The position numbers and the translations under genes were made by a program. A stretch of DNA of 64,000 bases from a bacterium (GTDB taxonomy: Bacteria; Myxococcota_A; UBA9160; SZUA-336): contig JAAELY010000529.1 in NCBI GenBank assembly GCA_024226335.1, positions 1 to 64,000 on the forward strand. Reading direction: 5' to 3'. The notes beneath the pieces are model-generated. The model searched no databases. It worked only from the letters and a program-made list of their open reading frames with translations, and had not been told where the DNA came from. Positions 44,945-53,715 of the stretch are shown here, piece by piece; position 1 is the stretch's first letter, and each line of letters begins with the position of its first letter.

Positions 44945-45595
44945 ATGAGTGATGAGCGCGTATCCGAGGTCGCAACGGAGCCCGAATCCGGGGTCGCGTC
45001 GGGGATGTCGGCTCAGGCCAGCACGACCCGGGGTGTCATTCTCGCCGCAGCGCGCGAGCGCTTTCTGCGCTTCGGCCCGCGCAAGACCACGATGGAGGAG
45101 GTGGCTCGCGAGGCGGGCTGTTCGCGCACCACTCTCTATTCGCACTTTCGCAACATGGAAGATCTCTACGGAAGCCTGCTCCGGCAAGGCGCCGAGGATT
45201 TCATCCGCGAGGCCGAATCCGTACTCGACTCAAGCGATAGCGCCCGCAAGAAGATCCGCCGCATCGTCGAGCTGACTCGCTCGACCTACGCGCGCAATCC
45301 GGTTTTGCGAATGGCGCTCTCGGGTGACGCAGAGATGAGTCTCGCGCCCATCGCCCACGCCTTCACCCGCGAGCAGGAGCGACGCATCATCGATCTTCTG
45401 CATCGGGCCATCGCAGAGGGCGTCGAAGAGGGTTCGCTGCGCGCCAGCGATCCCGAGCGCGTCGCCTATCTGATGTTCCATCTGGGCAGCTTCCTCGTGG
45501 AACGCGAAACCTCGGGTATGGCCGACTACCCGTTCGACGAGATCATCTTTTTGATGGACGACGTCTTCTCCCATGGGATCGCGGCGGATCGCTGA
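44945..45595 (+). CDS. TetR-family transcriptional regulator
   Basis: 216 residues from ATG 44945. HTH: FGPRKTTMEEVAREAGCSRT, then TLYSHFRNMEDLYGSLL. The C-terminal ligand domain (AFTREQERRIIDLLHRAIAE) resembles those that bind acyl-CoA-type effectors. It is the first gene of the plus operon, and the predicted transcription start falls at about its ATG, so the mRNA may be leaderless; a later ATG at 45008 is an alternative start. It is a likely pathway-specific autoregulator of the island. Confidence 0.88.
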   Translation: MSDERVSEVATEPESGVASGMSAQASTTRGVILAAARERFLRFGPRKTTMEEVAREAGCSRTTLYSHFRNMEDLYGSLLRQGAEDFIREAESVLDSSDSARKKIRRIVELTRSTYARNPVLRMALSGDAEMSLAPIAHAFTREQERRIIDLLHRAIAEGVEEGSLRASDPERVAYLMFHLGSFLVERETSGMADYPFDEIIFLMDDVFSHGIAADR

Positions 45596-45641
45596 ACATC
45601 CCATCAGCCCTGTCAGTAGCAGGAATCAGGAGTTCCAAGAA

Positions 45642-46799
45642 ATGGCATTCCCCCAATGGACCGAAGAGCACGGAGCTTTTCGCGCGAGCGTACGCCGCTT
45701 TGCCGAGCAGGAGATCCGGCCCTACGCCGAAAAGTGGCAGGCCGAGGGTTACTTCCCGGACGACTTGTTCCGCAAGGCGGGAGAGGTCGGTCTGCTGGGA
45801 ATTCGCTTCGATCCAAAGTGGGGTGGGAGCGGGCTCGACTACTGGTACACCGCGATTCTCGTCGAAGAACTCGTGCGCGGCCGCGATATCGGCTGTGTGG
45901 TCGGCCTGCTCGTGCAATGCGAGATGGCGACGGCCGTGATGCACGACCACGGCAGCGATGAGATCCGACAGGAGTGGCTGGTTCCCGCGATCAAGGGTGA
46001 GCGCATCGCTGCTCTCGGCGTGTCAGAACCCGGCGGAGGTTCTGATGTCGCCTCGCTTCAGACCACGGCGACGCTCGATGGGGATGATTATGTGATCAAT
46101 GGTTCGAAGATCTTCATTTCCAATGGCGCTCGCGCGGATTTCGTGACACTCGCCGTGCGCACGGGCGGGCCCGGAGTCGATGGCGTCAGCCTCGTGGTCT
46201 GTCCCACCGACGCCAAGGGTTTTCAGGTGAGCCGACGCTTGAAGAAGGTCGATCTCCACTCGAGCGACACTGCAGAGCTCTTCTTCGACGACATGAGGAT
46301 CCCACGGCGTTACCTGATCGGCGAAGAGGGCCGCGGCTTCCGCTACATCATGGGTGCTTTTCAGGGTGAGCGTCTGGTGCTCTCGGTGATGATGAACGCG
46401 CTGTGTGACGATGTATTGGCTGAGACGCTCGGCTATCTGGCTGAGCGTAAGGTCTTCGGTCGCTCCGTCGCCTCCATGCAGGTCTGGCGACACCGGATGG
46501 CAGACTGGATGACCCGATTGGAGGCTTCGCGGGCGCTCACCTATCGTGCGGCCGAGCAACTCGCGACGGGGGATCGCGATGGCGACCTGTCGGTCAGCAT
46601 GTCGAAGCTATTTGCGGCCGATATGATTCGCGGACTGATTCTCGACTGCGCGCACGCTTTTGGCGGTTACGGTTTCATGGAAGAGAACTACGTAGCCCGC
46701 TGTTCGCGCGGGGTGCAGAACTGGGGGATCGGCGCGGGTACCAGCGACGTCATGCGCGAGATCATTGCGAAGCGACGCATGCCTGCGGAATCTCAATGA
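45642..46799 (+). CDS. Acyl-CoA dehydrogenase (IVD/LCAD-type)
   Basis: 385 residues from ATG 45642 (CAGGAG upstream). It has the FAD/acyl motifs LGVSEPGGGSDVASLQTTAT and the C-terminal CAHAFGGYGFMEENYVAR. The usual C-terminal catalytic glutamate is absent (IGAGTSD), but a glutamate is in the position used by isovaleryl- and long-chain acyl-CoA dehydrogenases (FQGERLVLS). This suggests a branched or bulky acyl-CoA substrate. The thiolase gene starts 4 bp inside its end. Confidence 0.92.
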   Translation: MAFPQWTEEHGAFRASVRRFAEQEIRPYAEKWQAEGYFPDDLFRKAGEVGLLGIRFDPKWGGSGLDYWYTAILVEELVRGRDIGCVVGLLVQCEMATAVMHDHGSDEIRQEWLVPAIKGERIAALGVSEPGGGSDVASLQTTATLDGDDYVINGSKIFISNGARADFVTLAVRTGGPGVDGVSLVVCPTDAKGFQVSRRLKKVDLHSSDTAELFFDDMRIPRRYLIGEEGRGFRYIMGAFQGERLVLSVMMNALCDDVLAETLGYLAERKVFGRSVASMQVWRHRMADWMTRLEASRALTYRAAEQLATGDRDGDLSVSMSKLFAADMIRGLILDCAHAFGGYGFMEENYVARCSRGVQNWGIGAGTSDVMREIIAKRRMPAESQ

Positions 46800-47929
46800 C
46801 CCGTCGCGCCGTCATCTCAGGTGTCGGTCACACCGACTTCGGAAAACTCGAAGGGCGCAGTCCGTGGCATCTGGAAGCGGAAGCTGCTGCGGCAGCGGTA
46901 GCGGATGCCGGACTTCAGCCTTCGGATGTGGATGGTCTGCTCACCGATCCCGGTCCCTCGCAGGGGATCCTCGACGGCATTACTCCCCACTTCCTGCGGA
47001 TGGGCGCACAACTGGGCCTGGATCCCGACTACGCGGGATCGGAGATCCTGGGTGGGGCCGGAAGCGTCGCGATCGTGGAGCGCGCCGCACTCGCCGTCGA
47101 GGCGGGGTTATGCGATGTGTGTTTGTGCATCTATGGCGACAGTCCTCTTTCGAGTCCGGGTTCATTCGACTACGCGCGTGGCGATGAATCGGCTTTCGGC
47201 TTTTTCGGCGCCGCCGGCCTGCACGCATTGGCCACTCGACGTCATATGCACCGCTTCGGTACGCGCTTCGAGCACCTCGGAGAAGTCGCCGTAGCAGCGA
47301 GAGCCCACGGAGCGCGCACGCCACACGCACAGAAGCGCAAGCCGATCTCGATGGACGACTATCTGGCCTCGGGACAACTGGTCGAACCGCTGCGCAAGCT
47401 CGATTGTTGTCTGGTTTCAGACGGAGCTGCGGCAGTGCTGGTCACGACCGCGGAGCGAGCCAGAGATCTGCGCACTCCCGCCGTCCGCATCCTCGGTCAC
47501 GCCCAGGCTCACAGTCTGTCCACCTATGCAACGCCGGAACACTTCGACCGACTGCCCGCTGCGCGTTGTGGTCCCCGGGCACTTGGCGCCGCGGGGCTCG
47601 GCGCCAAAGACATCGATGTGGCACTTCTGTACGACTGTTTCACGATCGTCGTCCTGCTTCAGTTGGAGGACTACGGTTTCTGCAAGCAGGGGGAATCGGG
47701 ACCCTTCGTCGAAGGCGGGCGCATCGGCCCGGCTGGCAGCCTGCCGGTGAATCCCAGCGGCGGACTTCTGGCGGAGGGCTACGGCAGCGGCATGCTGCAC
47801 GTGATCGAAGCCGTACGTCAGTTGCGCGGCGAAACGGGTGATCGTCAGGTGGCCGGCGCCGAGACCGCGCTCGTATCGGGTCACGGTCTCGGCATGAATA
47901 CCCACGCCACCCTGGTCCTCGGGAGCTGA
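46796..47929 (+). CDS. Thiolase-family (SCP2/Ltp2-type) protein, possible aldolase
   Basis: 377 residues of thiolase fold: VISGVGHTDFG, EILGGAGSVAIVERAALAVE, DCFTIVVLLQLEDYG, VNPSGGLLAEGYGSGM and VSGHGLGMN. The nucleophilic Cys region is GGAGS and the C-terminal catalytic Cys is absent (GHGLG). A tyrosine replaces the usual His (EGY). This resembles lipid-transfer/thiolase-type aldolases (Ltp2) that work with a DUF35 partner, which here is encoded 4 bp downstream. The aldolase call is inference. Confidence 0.8.
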   Translation: MTRRAVISGVGHTDFGKLEGRSPWHLEAEAAAAAVADAGLQPSDVDGLLTDPGPSQGILDGITPHFLRMGAQLGLDPDYAGSEILGGAGSVAIVERAALAVEAGLCDVCLCIYGDSPLSSPGSFDYARGDESAFGFFGAAGLHALATRRHMHRFGTRFEHLGEVAVAARAHGARTPHAQKRKPISMDDYLASGQLVEPLRKLDCCLVSDGAAAVLVTTAERARDLRTPAVRILGHAQAHSLSTYATPEHFDRLPAARCGPRALGAAGLGAKDIDVALLYDCFTIVVLLQLEDYGFCKQGESGPFVEGGRIGPAGSLPVNPSGGLLAEGYGSGMLHVIEAVRQLRGETGDRQVAGAETALVSGHGLGMNTHATLVLGS

Positions 47930-47933
47930 ACTC

Positions 47934-48353
47934 TTGTCCGACCCTCGACCTCCCCAGCCGCAGCCCGACGCTCTGACGAAGGCCTACTGGGAGGCGTGTC
48001 GCCGGGGTTCACTGGAAGTCTCGGCCTGCGAAGACTGCGGACATCTCTTTCTGCCACCCGGCCCCTGCTGTCCGCAGTGCTGGTCGATGCAACTCGGCGT
48101 TCGACCGGTCTCGGGTCGGGGACACGTGTTCAGCTTTACCATCTATCGCCGGACCTACCATCCGGGAATGCCAGAACCCTATGTGGTCGCGCTCGTGCAA
48201 CTCGACGAGGGGCCGCGCCTCATCTCGAATATCGTGGGTTGCGAGCCGGAAGAAGTCAGTGTCGATATGCCGGTTCGGGTTCGCTTCGAAGATGTGGGAG
48301 ACTTCAAGCTGCCGCGCTTCGAAAGGGCGGTCGACGGCGGAGGAACTTCATGA
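47934..48353 (+). CDS. DUF35 OB-fold/zinc-ribbon partner protein
   Basis: 139 residues from TTG 47934. A zinc ribbon (CEDCGHLFLPPGPCCPQC) is followed by an OB fold (SGRGHVFSFTIYRRTYHPG, PYVVALVQLDEGPRLISNIV). DUF35 proteins pair with SCP2-type thiolases and supply an acyl-CoA-binding OB domain. Adjacent to the thiolase-like gene, with 4 bp between them, and overlapping the next gene's ATG. Cytoplasmic. Confidence 0.88.
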   Translation: MSDPRPPQPQPDALTKAYWEACRRGSLEVSACEDCGHLFLPPGPCCPQCWSMQLGVRPVSGRGHVFSFTIYRRTYHPGMPEPYVVALVQLDEGPRLISNIVGCEPEEVSVDMPVRVRFEDVGDFKLPRFERAVDGGGTS

Positions 48354-49141
48354 GTATCCGTTTTGAAATTGAGGGAGCCGTTGCGCTTCTGACGATCGAC
48401 CGACCCAAAGTGCACAACGCACTGGACTTCGAGACGAGCGATGGGCTGGTGGACGCGTGGATGCGCTTCCGCGACGACGACGCCCTGCGGGTTGCGATCC
48501 TGACCGGCGCGGGCGAACGGGCTTTCTGTGCCGGTGCAGACCTCCGCGGTGTCGGCGATTTCTACAAGACACTTACTTCGACGCAACGCCTCCGCCGCTC
48601 CGAACAGGTCCCGGGTCTCGGTGGAATCACGAAGAACCTCGCGATCGACAAACCGATCATCGCTGCGGTCAATGGGCACTGTCTGGCCGGCGGACTCGAG
48701 ATCGCGCTGGCCTGCGATCTGCGCATCGCCTCTGAGAACGCGAGCTTCGGTTTGCCAGAAGTGACCCGTGGCATCATCCCCGGTGCCGGCGGTACCCAGC
48801 GGCTTCCCCGACTCGTCGGCCCCGAACGCGCACTCGATCTGATCTTGACGGGTCGGCGCATCGATGCGGGCGAAGCAGAGCGCATGGGTCTGGTCTCGCG
48901 TGTGGTTGCACTCGAGAATCTGCAAGAAGAGGCGCTGGCCACGGCGAATGCGATCGCGACGAACGGTCCGCTGGCCGTGCGGGCCGCCAAGGCTGCCGTC
49001 TGGCGCGGCCTCGAGACTTCGCTGGAGGAAGGCCTGCGCCTGGAGCAGTTGCTGGCCGAACCCGTGCGCCAGAGTGAAGACGCGCAGGAGGGCCCGCGCG
49101 CATTCCTCGAGAAACGCAAACCCGTGTTCAAGGGGAGATAG
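48350..49141 (+). CDS. Enoyl-CoA hydratase
   Basis: 263 residues from ATG 48350, overlapping the DUF35 stop. Crotonase fold with both catalytic glutamates: GGLEIALACD and FGLPEVTRGIIPGAGGTQRL. Oxyanion-hole segments are FCAGADLRG and AVNGHCLAGG. It should hydrate trans-2-enoyl-CoA. The gene runs into the citrate-synthase-like gene 4 bp downstream. Confidence 0.92.
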   Translation: MSIRFEIEGAVALLTIDRPKVHNALDFETSDGLVDAWMRFRDDDALRVAILTGAGERAFCAGADLRGVGDFYKTLTSTQRLRRSEQVPGLGGITKNLAIDKPIIAAVNGHCLAGGLEIALACDLRIASENASFGLPEVTRGIIPGAGGTQRLPRLVGPERALDLILTGRRIDAGEAERMGLVSRVVALENLQEEALATANAIATNGPLAVRAAKAAVWRGLETSLEEGLRLEQLLAEPVRQSEDAQEGPRAFLEKRKPVFKGR

Positions 49142-49145
49142 TCGC

Positions 49146-49994
49146 ATGCCCAGCCCCCCGCGTCGCCACGTTGGTCAGTACGTTTCCTCCGGAGACTGGA
49201 GCGACTACTGGACCACGCGCATCAGTCGCGCAGAGAGCGGAAAGATCCGCGTGCGCGGCTATCCAATCGAAGAACTGATCGAACACCTCTCGTATACCGA
49301 GTCCGCGTTCCTGCTATTGCGCGGAGAACTTCCAGACGAGCGCGAGACTGCTCTCTTCGACCTCGCATTGCGCAGCGGCATGGATCAGCAGTTCATCAGT
49401 TCGGCCGCCTGCGCCGCTCGCTACACGGCCTCCGCGTTTCCCGACTCTCCGGTTCCCGCACTGGCCAGCGGCATACTTGCCAGCGGTTCCGTGACGGGTT
49501 CGCCCCAGGAACCGGCGGAGATGCTGATCGAGGCGCTGGAGTGGAAACTTCCCGAAGGGGAAGCGGCGTCACGCGTGCTCGAAACCTGGTTCGAGCGACG
49601 CGGTGCGGTGCCGGGTCTGGGGCACCCGATGCACAAGCAGGCGGAACCTCGAGCGGTAACACTGCGTCGAATTGCCTGCGAGCGCGGTGGTTGGCGAGAA
49701 CACGGAAACTTGCTCGACGCCATCGAAGCCGAACTAGAACGAAAGAAGGGCCGTCGCATTCCGATCAATCTCGCGGGAGCACTCGGCGCACTTCTGGCCG
49801 ACCTCGGTTTCGACCCGCTGGCGATCGGTGGCCTCGGCGCACTCAGCTATGGCATGGCACTACTCAGTCACATCGTCGAAGAGATTCGCGAGGGAGTTCC
49901 GCTCCGGATCATTCCGGATGCATTGGGTGCGCACTACGCTGGACCGGAAGCGCGTTCCCTGCCTGAAGAACGCAAACGGAGGGGCGAGCGATGA
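49146..49994 (+). CDS. Citrate-synthase-family (citryl-CoA-lyase-like) protein, divergent active site
   Basis: 282 residues, the small-form length of citryl-CoA lyase. It retains the SYTESAFLLLRGELPD start, the histidine in PGLGHPMHKQAEPRA and a C-terminal ALLSHIVEEI. The DH(G) of the lyase helix is DQQ, and GPxHGGA is GSPQEPAEM, so two expected active-site elements are altered. It may cleave or form a related C-C bond, or be a regulatory relative. It sits between the enoyl-CoA hydratase and AMP-ligase genes, co-directional and closely spaced. Confidence 0.75.
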   Translation: MPSPPRRHVGQYVSSGDWSDYWTTRISRAESGKIRVRGYPIEELIEHLSYTESAFLLLRGELPDERETALFDLALRSGMDQQFISSAACAARYTASAFPDSPVPALASGILASGSVTGSPQEPAEMLIEALEWKLPEGEAASRVLETWFERRGAVPGLGHPMHKQAEPRAVTLRRIACERGGWREHGNLLDAIEAELERKKGRRIPINLAGALGALLADLGFDPLAIGGLGALSYGMALLSHIVEEIREGVPLRIIPDALGAHYAGPEARSLPEERKRRGER

Positions 49995-51550
49995 TTCATC
50001 CCTATTCACACTACCCCGCGCGGGCGGCGCGGCGCTGGCCCGATCGCATCGCCCTCGTGGAAGCCGAGCGACGTCGCAACTATCGCGAACTCGATGAGCG
50101 GGCGACCCGACTGGCGCGTGCGCTGGTCGGGCTGGGTCTCGAACCTGGAGAGCGCGTGTCGCTGGTTCAGGAGAACCGGATCGAATACGTCGAGACGGTG
50201 ATTGCGATCGCGCGTGCCGGAGGTGTGCTGGTGCCGCTACTCGGTGCGCTCACCGCGGGCGAGCACGCCTTCATGGTGCGTGACGCCGAATCCCGCTTCG
50301 TGATCGCCCTCGGAGCAGAGACGATCGTGCGCGCCAGGCAGGCGGCCGGAGAGAACGCCAAGGTTCTCGCACTGGTCGCCGAGGAAGGCGTGACGAATCT
50401 CGCGGCGCTCGCGGAAGGCGAGTCTGCGGAGCCTTTCTCGGTCGATCGCTCGCCCGATTCGCTGGCCCAGATCCTCTACACCTCGGGCACCACCGGTCAT
50501 CCCAAGGGAGTCACACATAGTTATGCGAGCGTGGCGGCGGCGATGGGCGCCTGGGTGACCTCGTTTGGTGTCGGTCCCGAGGACCGTCTACTCGGCCAAC
50601 TCGCGCTCAGTCACTTCGGTGGACGAGCAATGGATACTTCCTGGGTCGCCGGCGCGACTCTCGTGATCTTGCCCGGGCCGGATCCCAAGGAGATGCTTGC
50701 CACCATCGCCCAGCACCGTGTCAGCATGGTTCTGATCATCCCGACGCTTCTGCGTATGCTCCTGGACCATCCCGACGCCGCGGACGCGGATCTTTCGAGT
50801 CTGCGCGCGGTCGTCTACGCGGCCGCACCCGCAGCACCCGCTCTGGTGCGTCGTTCGTTCGAGCGTCTGGGACCGGTTCTGTACACGGGCTTCGGTCAGA
50901 CCGAAGCCTACGCACTCAATACCTTCATGGATCCCGACGAGCACGAAGCGGCTCTGGCCGCAGGTGGTGAGAGACTCACCTCGGTGGGGCGCGAACGGTC
51001 GGGCTTTGCACAGGTCCGCATCTGTGACGAAGACGGAAATGAGATGCCGCGCGGCGAGGTAGGCGAAATCTGTATGTGTGCGCCCTGGACGACACCGGGT
51101 TTCTGGAAGCGCCCCGATCTCGATCGCGAACGACTCGACGGAGGTTGGTTACGCACCGGAGATCTGGGTCGCATGGACGCGCAAGACTTCGTCTTCCTGG
51201 CCGATCGCAAGGAAGACAAGATCATCACCGGTGGTTTCAATGTCTATCCCGCGGAGATCGAAGGAACCCTCGCCGAACACCCGGCCGTGGCGGAGTGCGC
51301 GGTCTTCGCGATCCCCGATCCGAAGTGGGGCGAAGCGATCCGCGCCGCTGTCACATTGCGCCCCGGTCACGAAACGGACGCCGAGCAACTGATTGCCTTC
51401 TGCAAGGAGCACTTGGCCCGCTTCAAGGTGCCCAAGGCCATCGACGTGCTCGCGGAACTTCCGAAGACGGGTGTTGGCAAGATTTTGCGTCGCGCTCTGC
51501 GCGATCCGTGGTGGAAGGACCAGGAACGAGGCGTTCATGGAGCGGAGTGA
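49991..51550 (+). CDS. Acyl-CoA synthetase (AMP-forming)
   Basis: 519 residues of the ANL superfamily: ILYTSGTTGHPKGV (P-loop), FGQTEAYALN (A5), LRTGDLGRM (A7), DRKEDKIITGGFNVYPAEIE (A8 hinge) and KTGVGKILRRALRD with the catalytic lysine. Likely activates the pathway's carboxylic acid substrate. Substrate not predictable from the pocket by eye. The citrate-synthase-like gene overlaps its start by 4 bp. A strong candidate for the entry step of the island. Confidence 0.92.
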   Translation: MIHPYSHYPARAARRWPDRIALVEAERRRNYRELDERATRLARALVGLGLEPGERVSLVQENRIEYVETVIAIARAGGVLVPLLGALTAGEHAFMVRDAESRFVIALGAETIVRARQAAGENAKVLALVAEEGVTNLAALAEGESAEPFSVDRSPDSLAQILYTSGTTGHPKGVTHSYASVAAAMGAWVTSFGVGPEDRLLGQLALSHFGGRAMDTSWVAGATLVILPGPDPKEMLATIAQHRVSMVLIIPTLLRMLLDHPDAADADLSSLRAVVYAAAPAAPALVRRSFERLGPVLYTGFGQTEAYALNTFMDPDEHEAALAAGGERLTSVGRERSGFAQVRICDEDGNEMPRGEVGEICMCAPWTTPGFWKRPDLDRERLDGGWLRTGDLGRMDAQDFVFLADRKEDKIITGGFNVYPAEIEGTLAEHPAVAECAVFAIPDPKWGEAIRAAVTLRPGHETDAEQLIAFCKEHLARFKVPKAIDVLAELPKTGVGKILRRALRDPWWKDQERGVHGAE

Positions 51551-51574
51551 TTTCGACAAAGATGAGGGAAGACG

Positions 51575-52615
51575 ATGAAAGCTGTACGTCTCTACGAAGG
51601 TCCCGAAGTGCGGGTCGAGGATGTTCCGGAGCCAGAGGTGGGTCCCGACCAGTTGCGAGTCGCCATCCAGGCCGCCGGGTTATGCGGAACCGATCTGCAC
51701 GCCGCCCACGGTCGGCTTCCGGTGCCGAACCTTCCCGTGATCATGGGCCACGAAGGGGCGGGGATCGTAGAAGTAGTAGGGGAGGGCGTCAGCGGTTTCA
51801 GCCCAGGTGATCGCGTCCTGCTGTTGCCCAGCGAGACCTGCGGCACTTGCCCGGCTTGCGAAGCGGGGCATCTGGGTCTGTGTCCGGGAGCGCAAATCTT
51901 CGGCATGGCGCGCGACGGGACGTTTGCCGAGAAGATCACCGTTCCGGCCGCGTGCGCGTTGCCGCTTCCGGGTGAGATTGCATTCGAGCACGGCGCCATC
52001 CTGGCAGATGCCGTGGCGACGGCCTATCACGCCGTCGCCACGCGCGCGGGAATCAGTGGCGGGGAACGGGTTGTGGTGCTCGGCTGCGGCGGTGTCGGCT
52101 ATCACGCGATATTGCTGGCGCGCTTGATGGGTGCGAAGACGGTCGTTGCGGCCGATGCCAGCGCGGGTGCGTTGCGCCGGGCTGTGCAGGCGGGAGCCGA
52201 TTTCACCGTGGACGTGACGGCGCCAAACGCGCGCAAGGCGATTCGCCAGGCCGCGGGTGGTGGAGGACCCGAGCTGGTGATCGAGTACGCGGGCAAGAAG
52301 GCATCTGTCGAACTCGCGATGGCGTCGGTGGCGCGGGGCGGTCGCGTGATCGTCGGCGGTGTTGGTATGGAATCGCCCGAACTCGGCCCGCTGGTTTCCT
52401 TCGTGGGCAAGGAGATCGGCGTCCTGGGCTCGATGGGTTACACGCGAGACGAACTAAAGCAGGTCGTCCAACTCACGGCCACGGGCAAACTCGACCTCTC
52501 CGGTTCCATCACGGCTCGCTACCCCCTCGACCAGACGATTCAGGCGCTCGAGGATCTGGCCAACCACCACAACGACCCCGTGCGACTCGCTCTGCTTCCG
52601 CAGGGGATGTCGTGA
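51575..52615 (+). CDS. Zinc-dependent alcohol dehydrogenase (MDR)
   Basis: 346 residues of the medium-chain dehydrogenase family. Catalytic zinc ligands lie in CGTDLHAAHG and GHEGAG; the structural zinc lobe is CGTCPACEAGHLGLC. The NAD(P) Rossmann motif is GCGGVGYHAI. It probably oxidises an alcohol intermediate; substrate unknown. It overlaps the following MDR gene by 4 bp, a pair that could take two successive oxidations. Confidence 0.9.
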   Translation: MKAVRLYEGPEVRVEDVPEPEVGPDQLRVAIQAAGLCGTDLHAAHGRLPVPNLPVIMGHEGAGIVEVVGEGVSGFSPGDRVLLLPSETCGTCPACEAGHLGLCPGAQIFGMARDGTFAEKITVPAACALPLPGEIAFEHGAILADAVATAYHAVATRAGISGGERVVVLGCGGVGYHAILLARLMGAKTVVAADASAGALRRAVQAGADFTVDVTAPNARKAIRQAAGGGGPELVIEYAGKKASVELAMASVARGGRVIVGGVGMESPELGPLVSFVGKEIGVLGSMGYTRDELKQVVQLTATGKLDLSGSITARYPLDQTIQALEDLANHHNDPVRLALLPQGMS

Positions 52616-53715
52616 GCGGGTCGGTGCGAGCCCGCGCAGCCGTCGCTCACGAGCGCGGCGCACCACTGCGCATCGAAGAAGTCGAAGTGCGCGATCCCGG
52701 TCCGGGCGAAGTGCGCGTGCGCATCTCCGCCTGCGGTATCTGTGCGAGTGATCTCCACGTGTGGCGCACCGGGGAAGGAGTTGGCTTTCCCGCGGTTCTG
52801 GGCCACGAGGCTTCGGGAATCGTGGAATCCCTGGGTCCCGGCGTTTCGCACGTTTCACAAGACCAGCCTGTGGTGATCGCCTGGATTCCCCGTTGCGGAA
52901 ACTGTCGCGCCTGTCGCGCGGGTCGCACGCATCTGTGCGCCGCGATGCGCACCGATGCCAACGACGGCTCGCTCTCGCTAGGCGGAAAGTCGCTCGGCCG
53001 CTATATGAGCGTTTCCGGTCTTTCTGAACTCGTCGTCGTCGGCGAGCGCTCCGCGATCCCCGTACCGGAAGACCTGCCTCTGCGCTCCGTCTGTCCCGTG
53101 GGCTGCGGCGTAACGACCGGTTTCGGCGCCGCAGTGATCACCGGAGCGCTGCGCTGGGGCGAAAGTATCGCCGTGTTTGGCTGCGGAGGTGTCGGACTCT
53201 CGGCCATACAGGGTGCGCGCATCGCGGGTGCGGGGCGGATCATCGCCGTCGATCCGAACCGAAAACGCCTGGCTCTGGCGAAGGAACTGGGAGCAAGCGA
53301 CCTCTTCTCACCTGAAGACGGGGATCCCATTGCGGCGATCCACGCCCTGAGTGGCGGTGGCGTCGATCTGGCCGTCGAGGCCGTTGGAAACGGAACGGCC
53401 GCACGACAGGCCTTTGACTCCCTGGTTCCTGGAGGTCGCGCCGTCGTCGTCGGATTGCCGAGCTACACCGAAGAGATTCGTGTGCCGATGCTCTCGCTTC
53501 TGCTCGACAAGTCACTCCACGGTTCCATCCACGGTTCCGCCGATCCCGGGCGCGATTTCCCGAAGCTCTTCGAACTCGCGAGCCGCGGCGAGTTGAAACT
53601 CGAAGAAATGGCGGGACCCGACTACCCACTCGACAAGGTCAACGACGCCTTTGAAGCGCTGGCCAGCGGACAGGCGGTGCGACCGCGCGTGGTGTTCGAA
53701 GACGGATCCCGTTAG
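52612..53715 (+). CDS. Zinc-dependent alcohol dehydrogenase (MDR), second copy
   Basis: 367 residues from GTG 52612. Catalytic zinc: CGICASDLHVWRTG and GHEASG; structural zinc: CGNCRACRAGRTHLC; nucleotide loop GCGGVGLSAI. It is a distant paralogue of the upstream enzyme, closer to class III/formaldehyde-type or aryl-alcohol dehydrogenases (longer). Last gene of the plus operon. Its stop codon overlaps the stop of the convergent ABC gene. Confidence 0.9.
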   Translation: MSGSVRARAAVAHERGAPLRIEEVEVRDPGPGEVRVRISACGICASDLHVWRTGEGVGFPAVLGHEASGIVESLGPGVSHVSQDQPVVIAWIPRCGNCRACRAGRTHLCAAMRTDANDGSLSLGGKSLGRYMSVSGLSELVVVGERSAIPVPEDLPLRSVCPVGCGVTTGFGAAVITGALRWGESIAVFGCGGVGLSAIQGARIAGAGRIIAVDPNRKRLALAKELGASDLFSPEDGDPIAAIHALSGGGVDLAVEAVGNGTAARQAFDSLVPGGRAVVVGLPSYTEEIRVPMLSLLLDKSLHGSIHGSADPGRDFPKLFELASRGELKLEEMAGPDYPLDKVNDAFEALASGQAVRPRVVFEDGSR

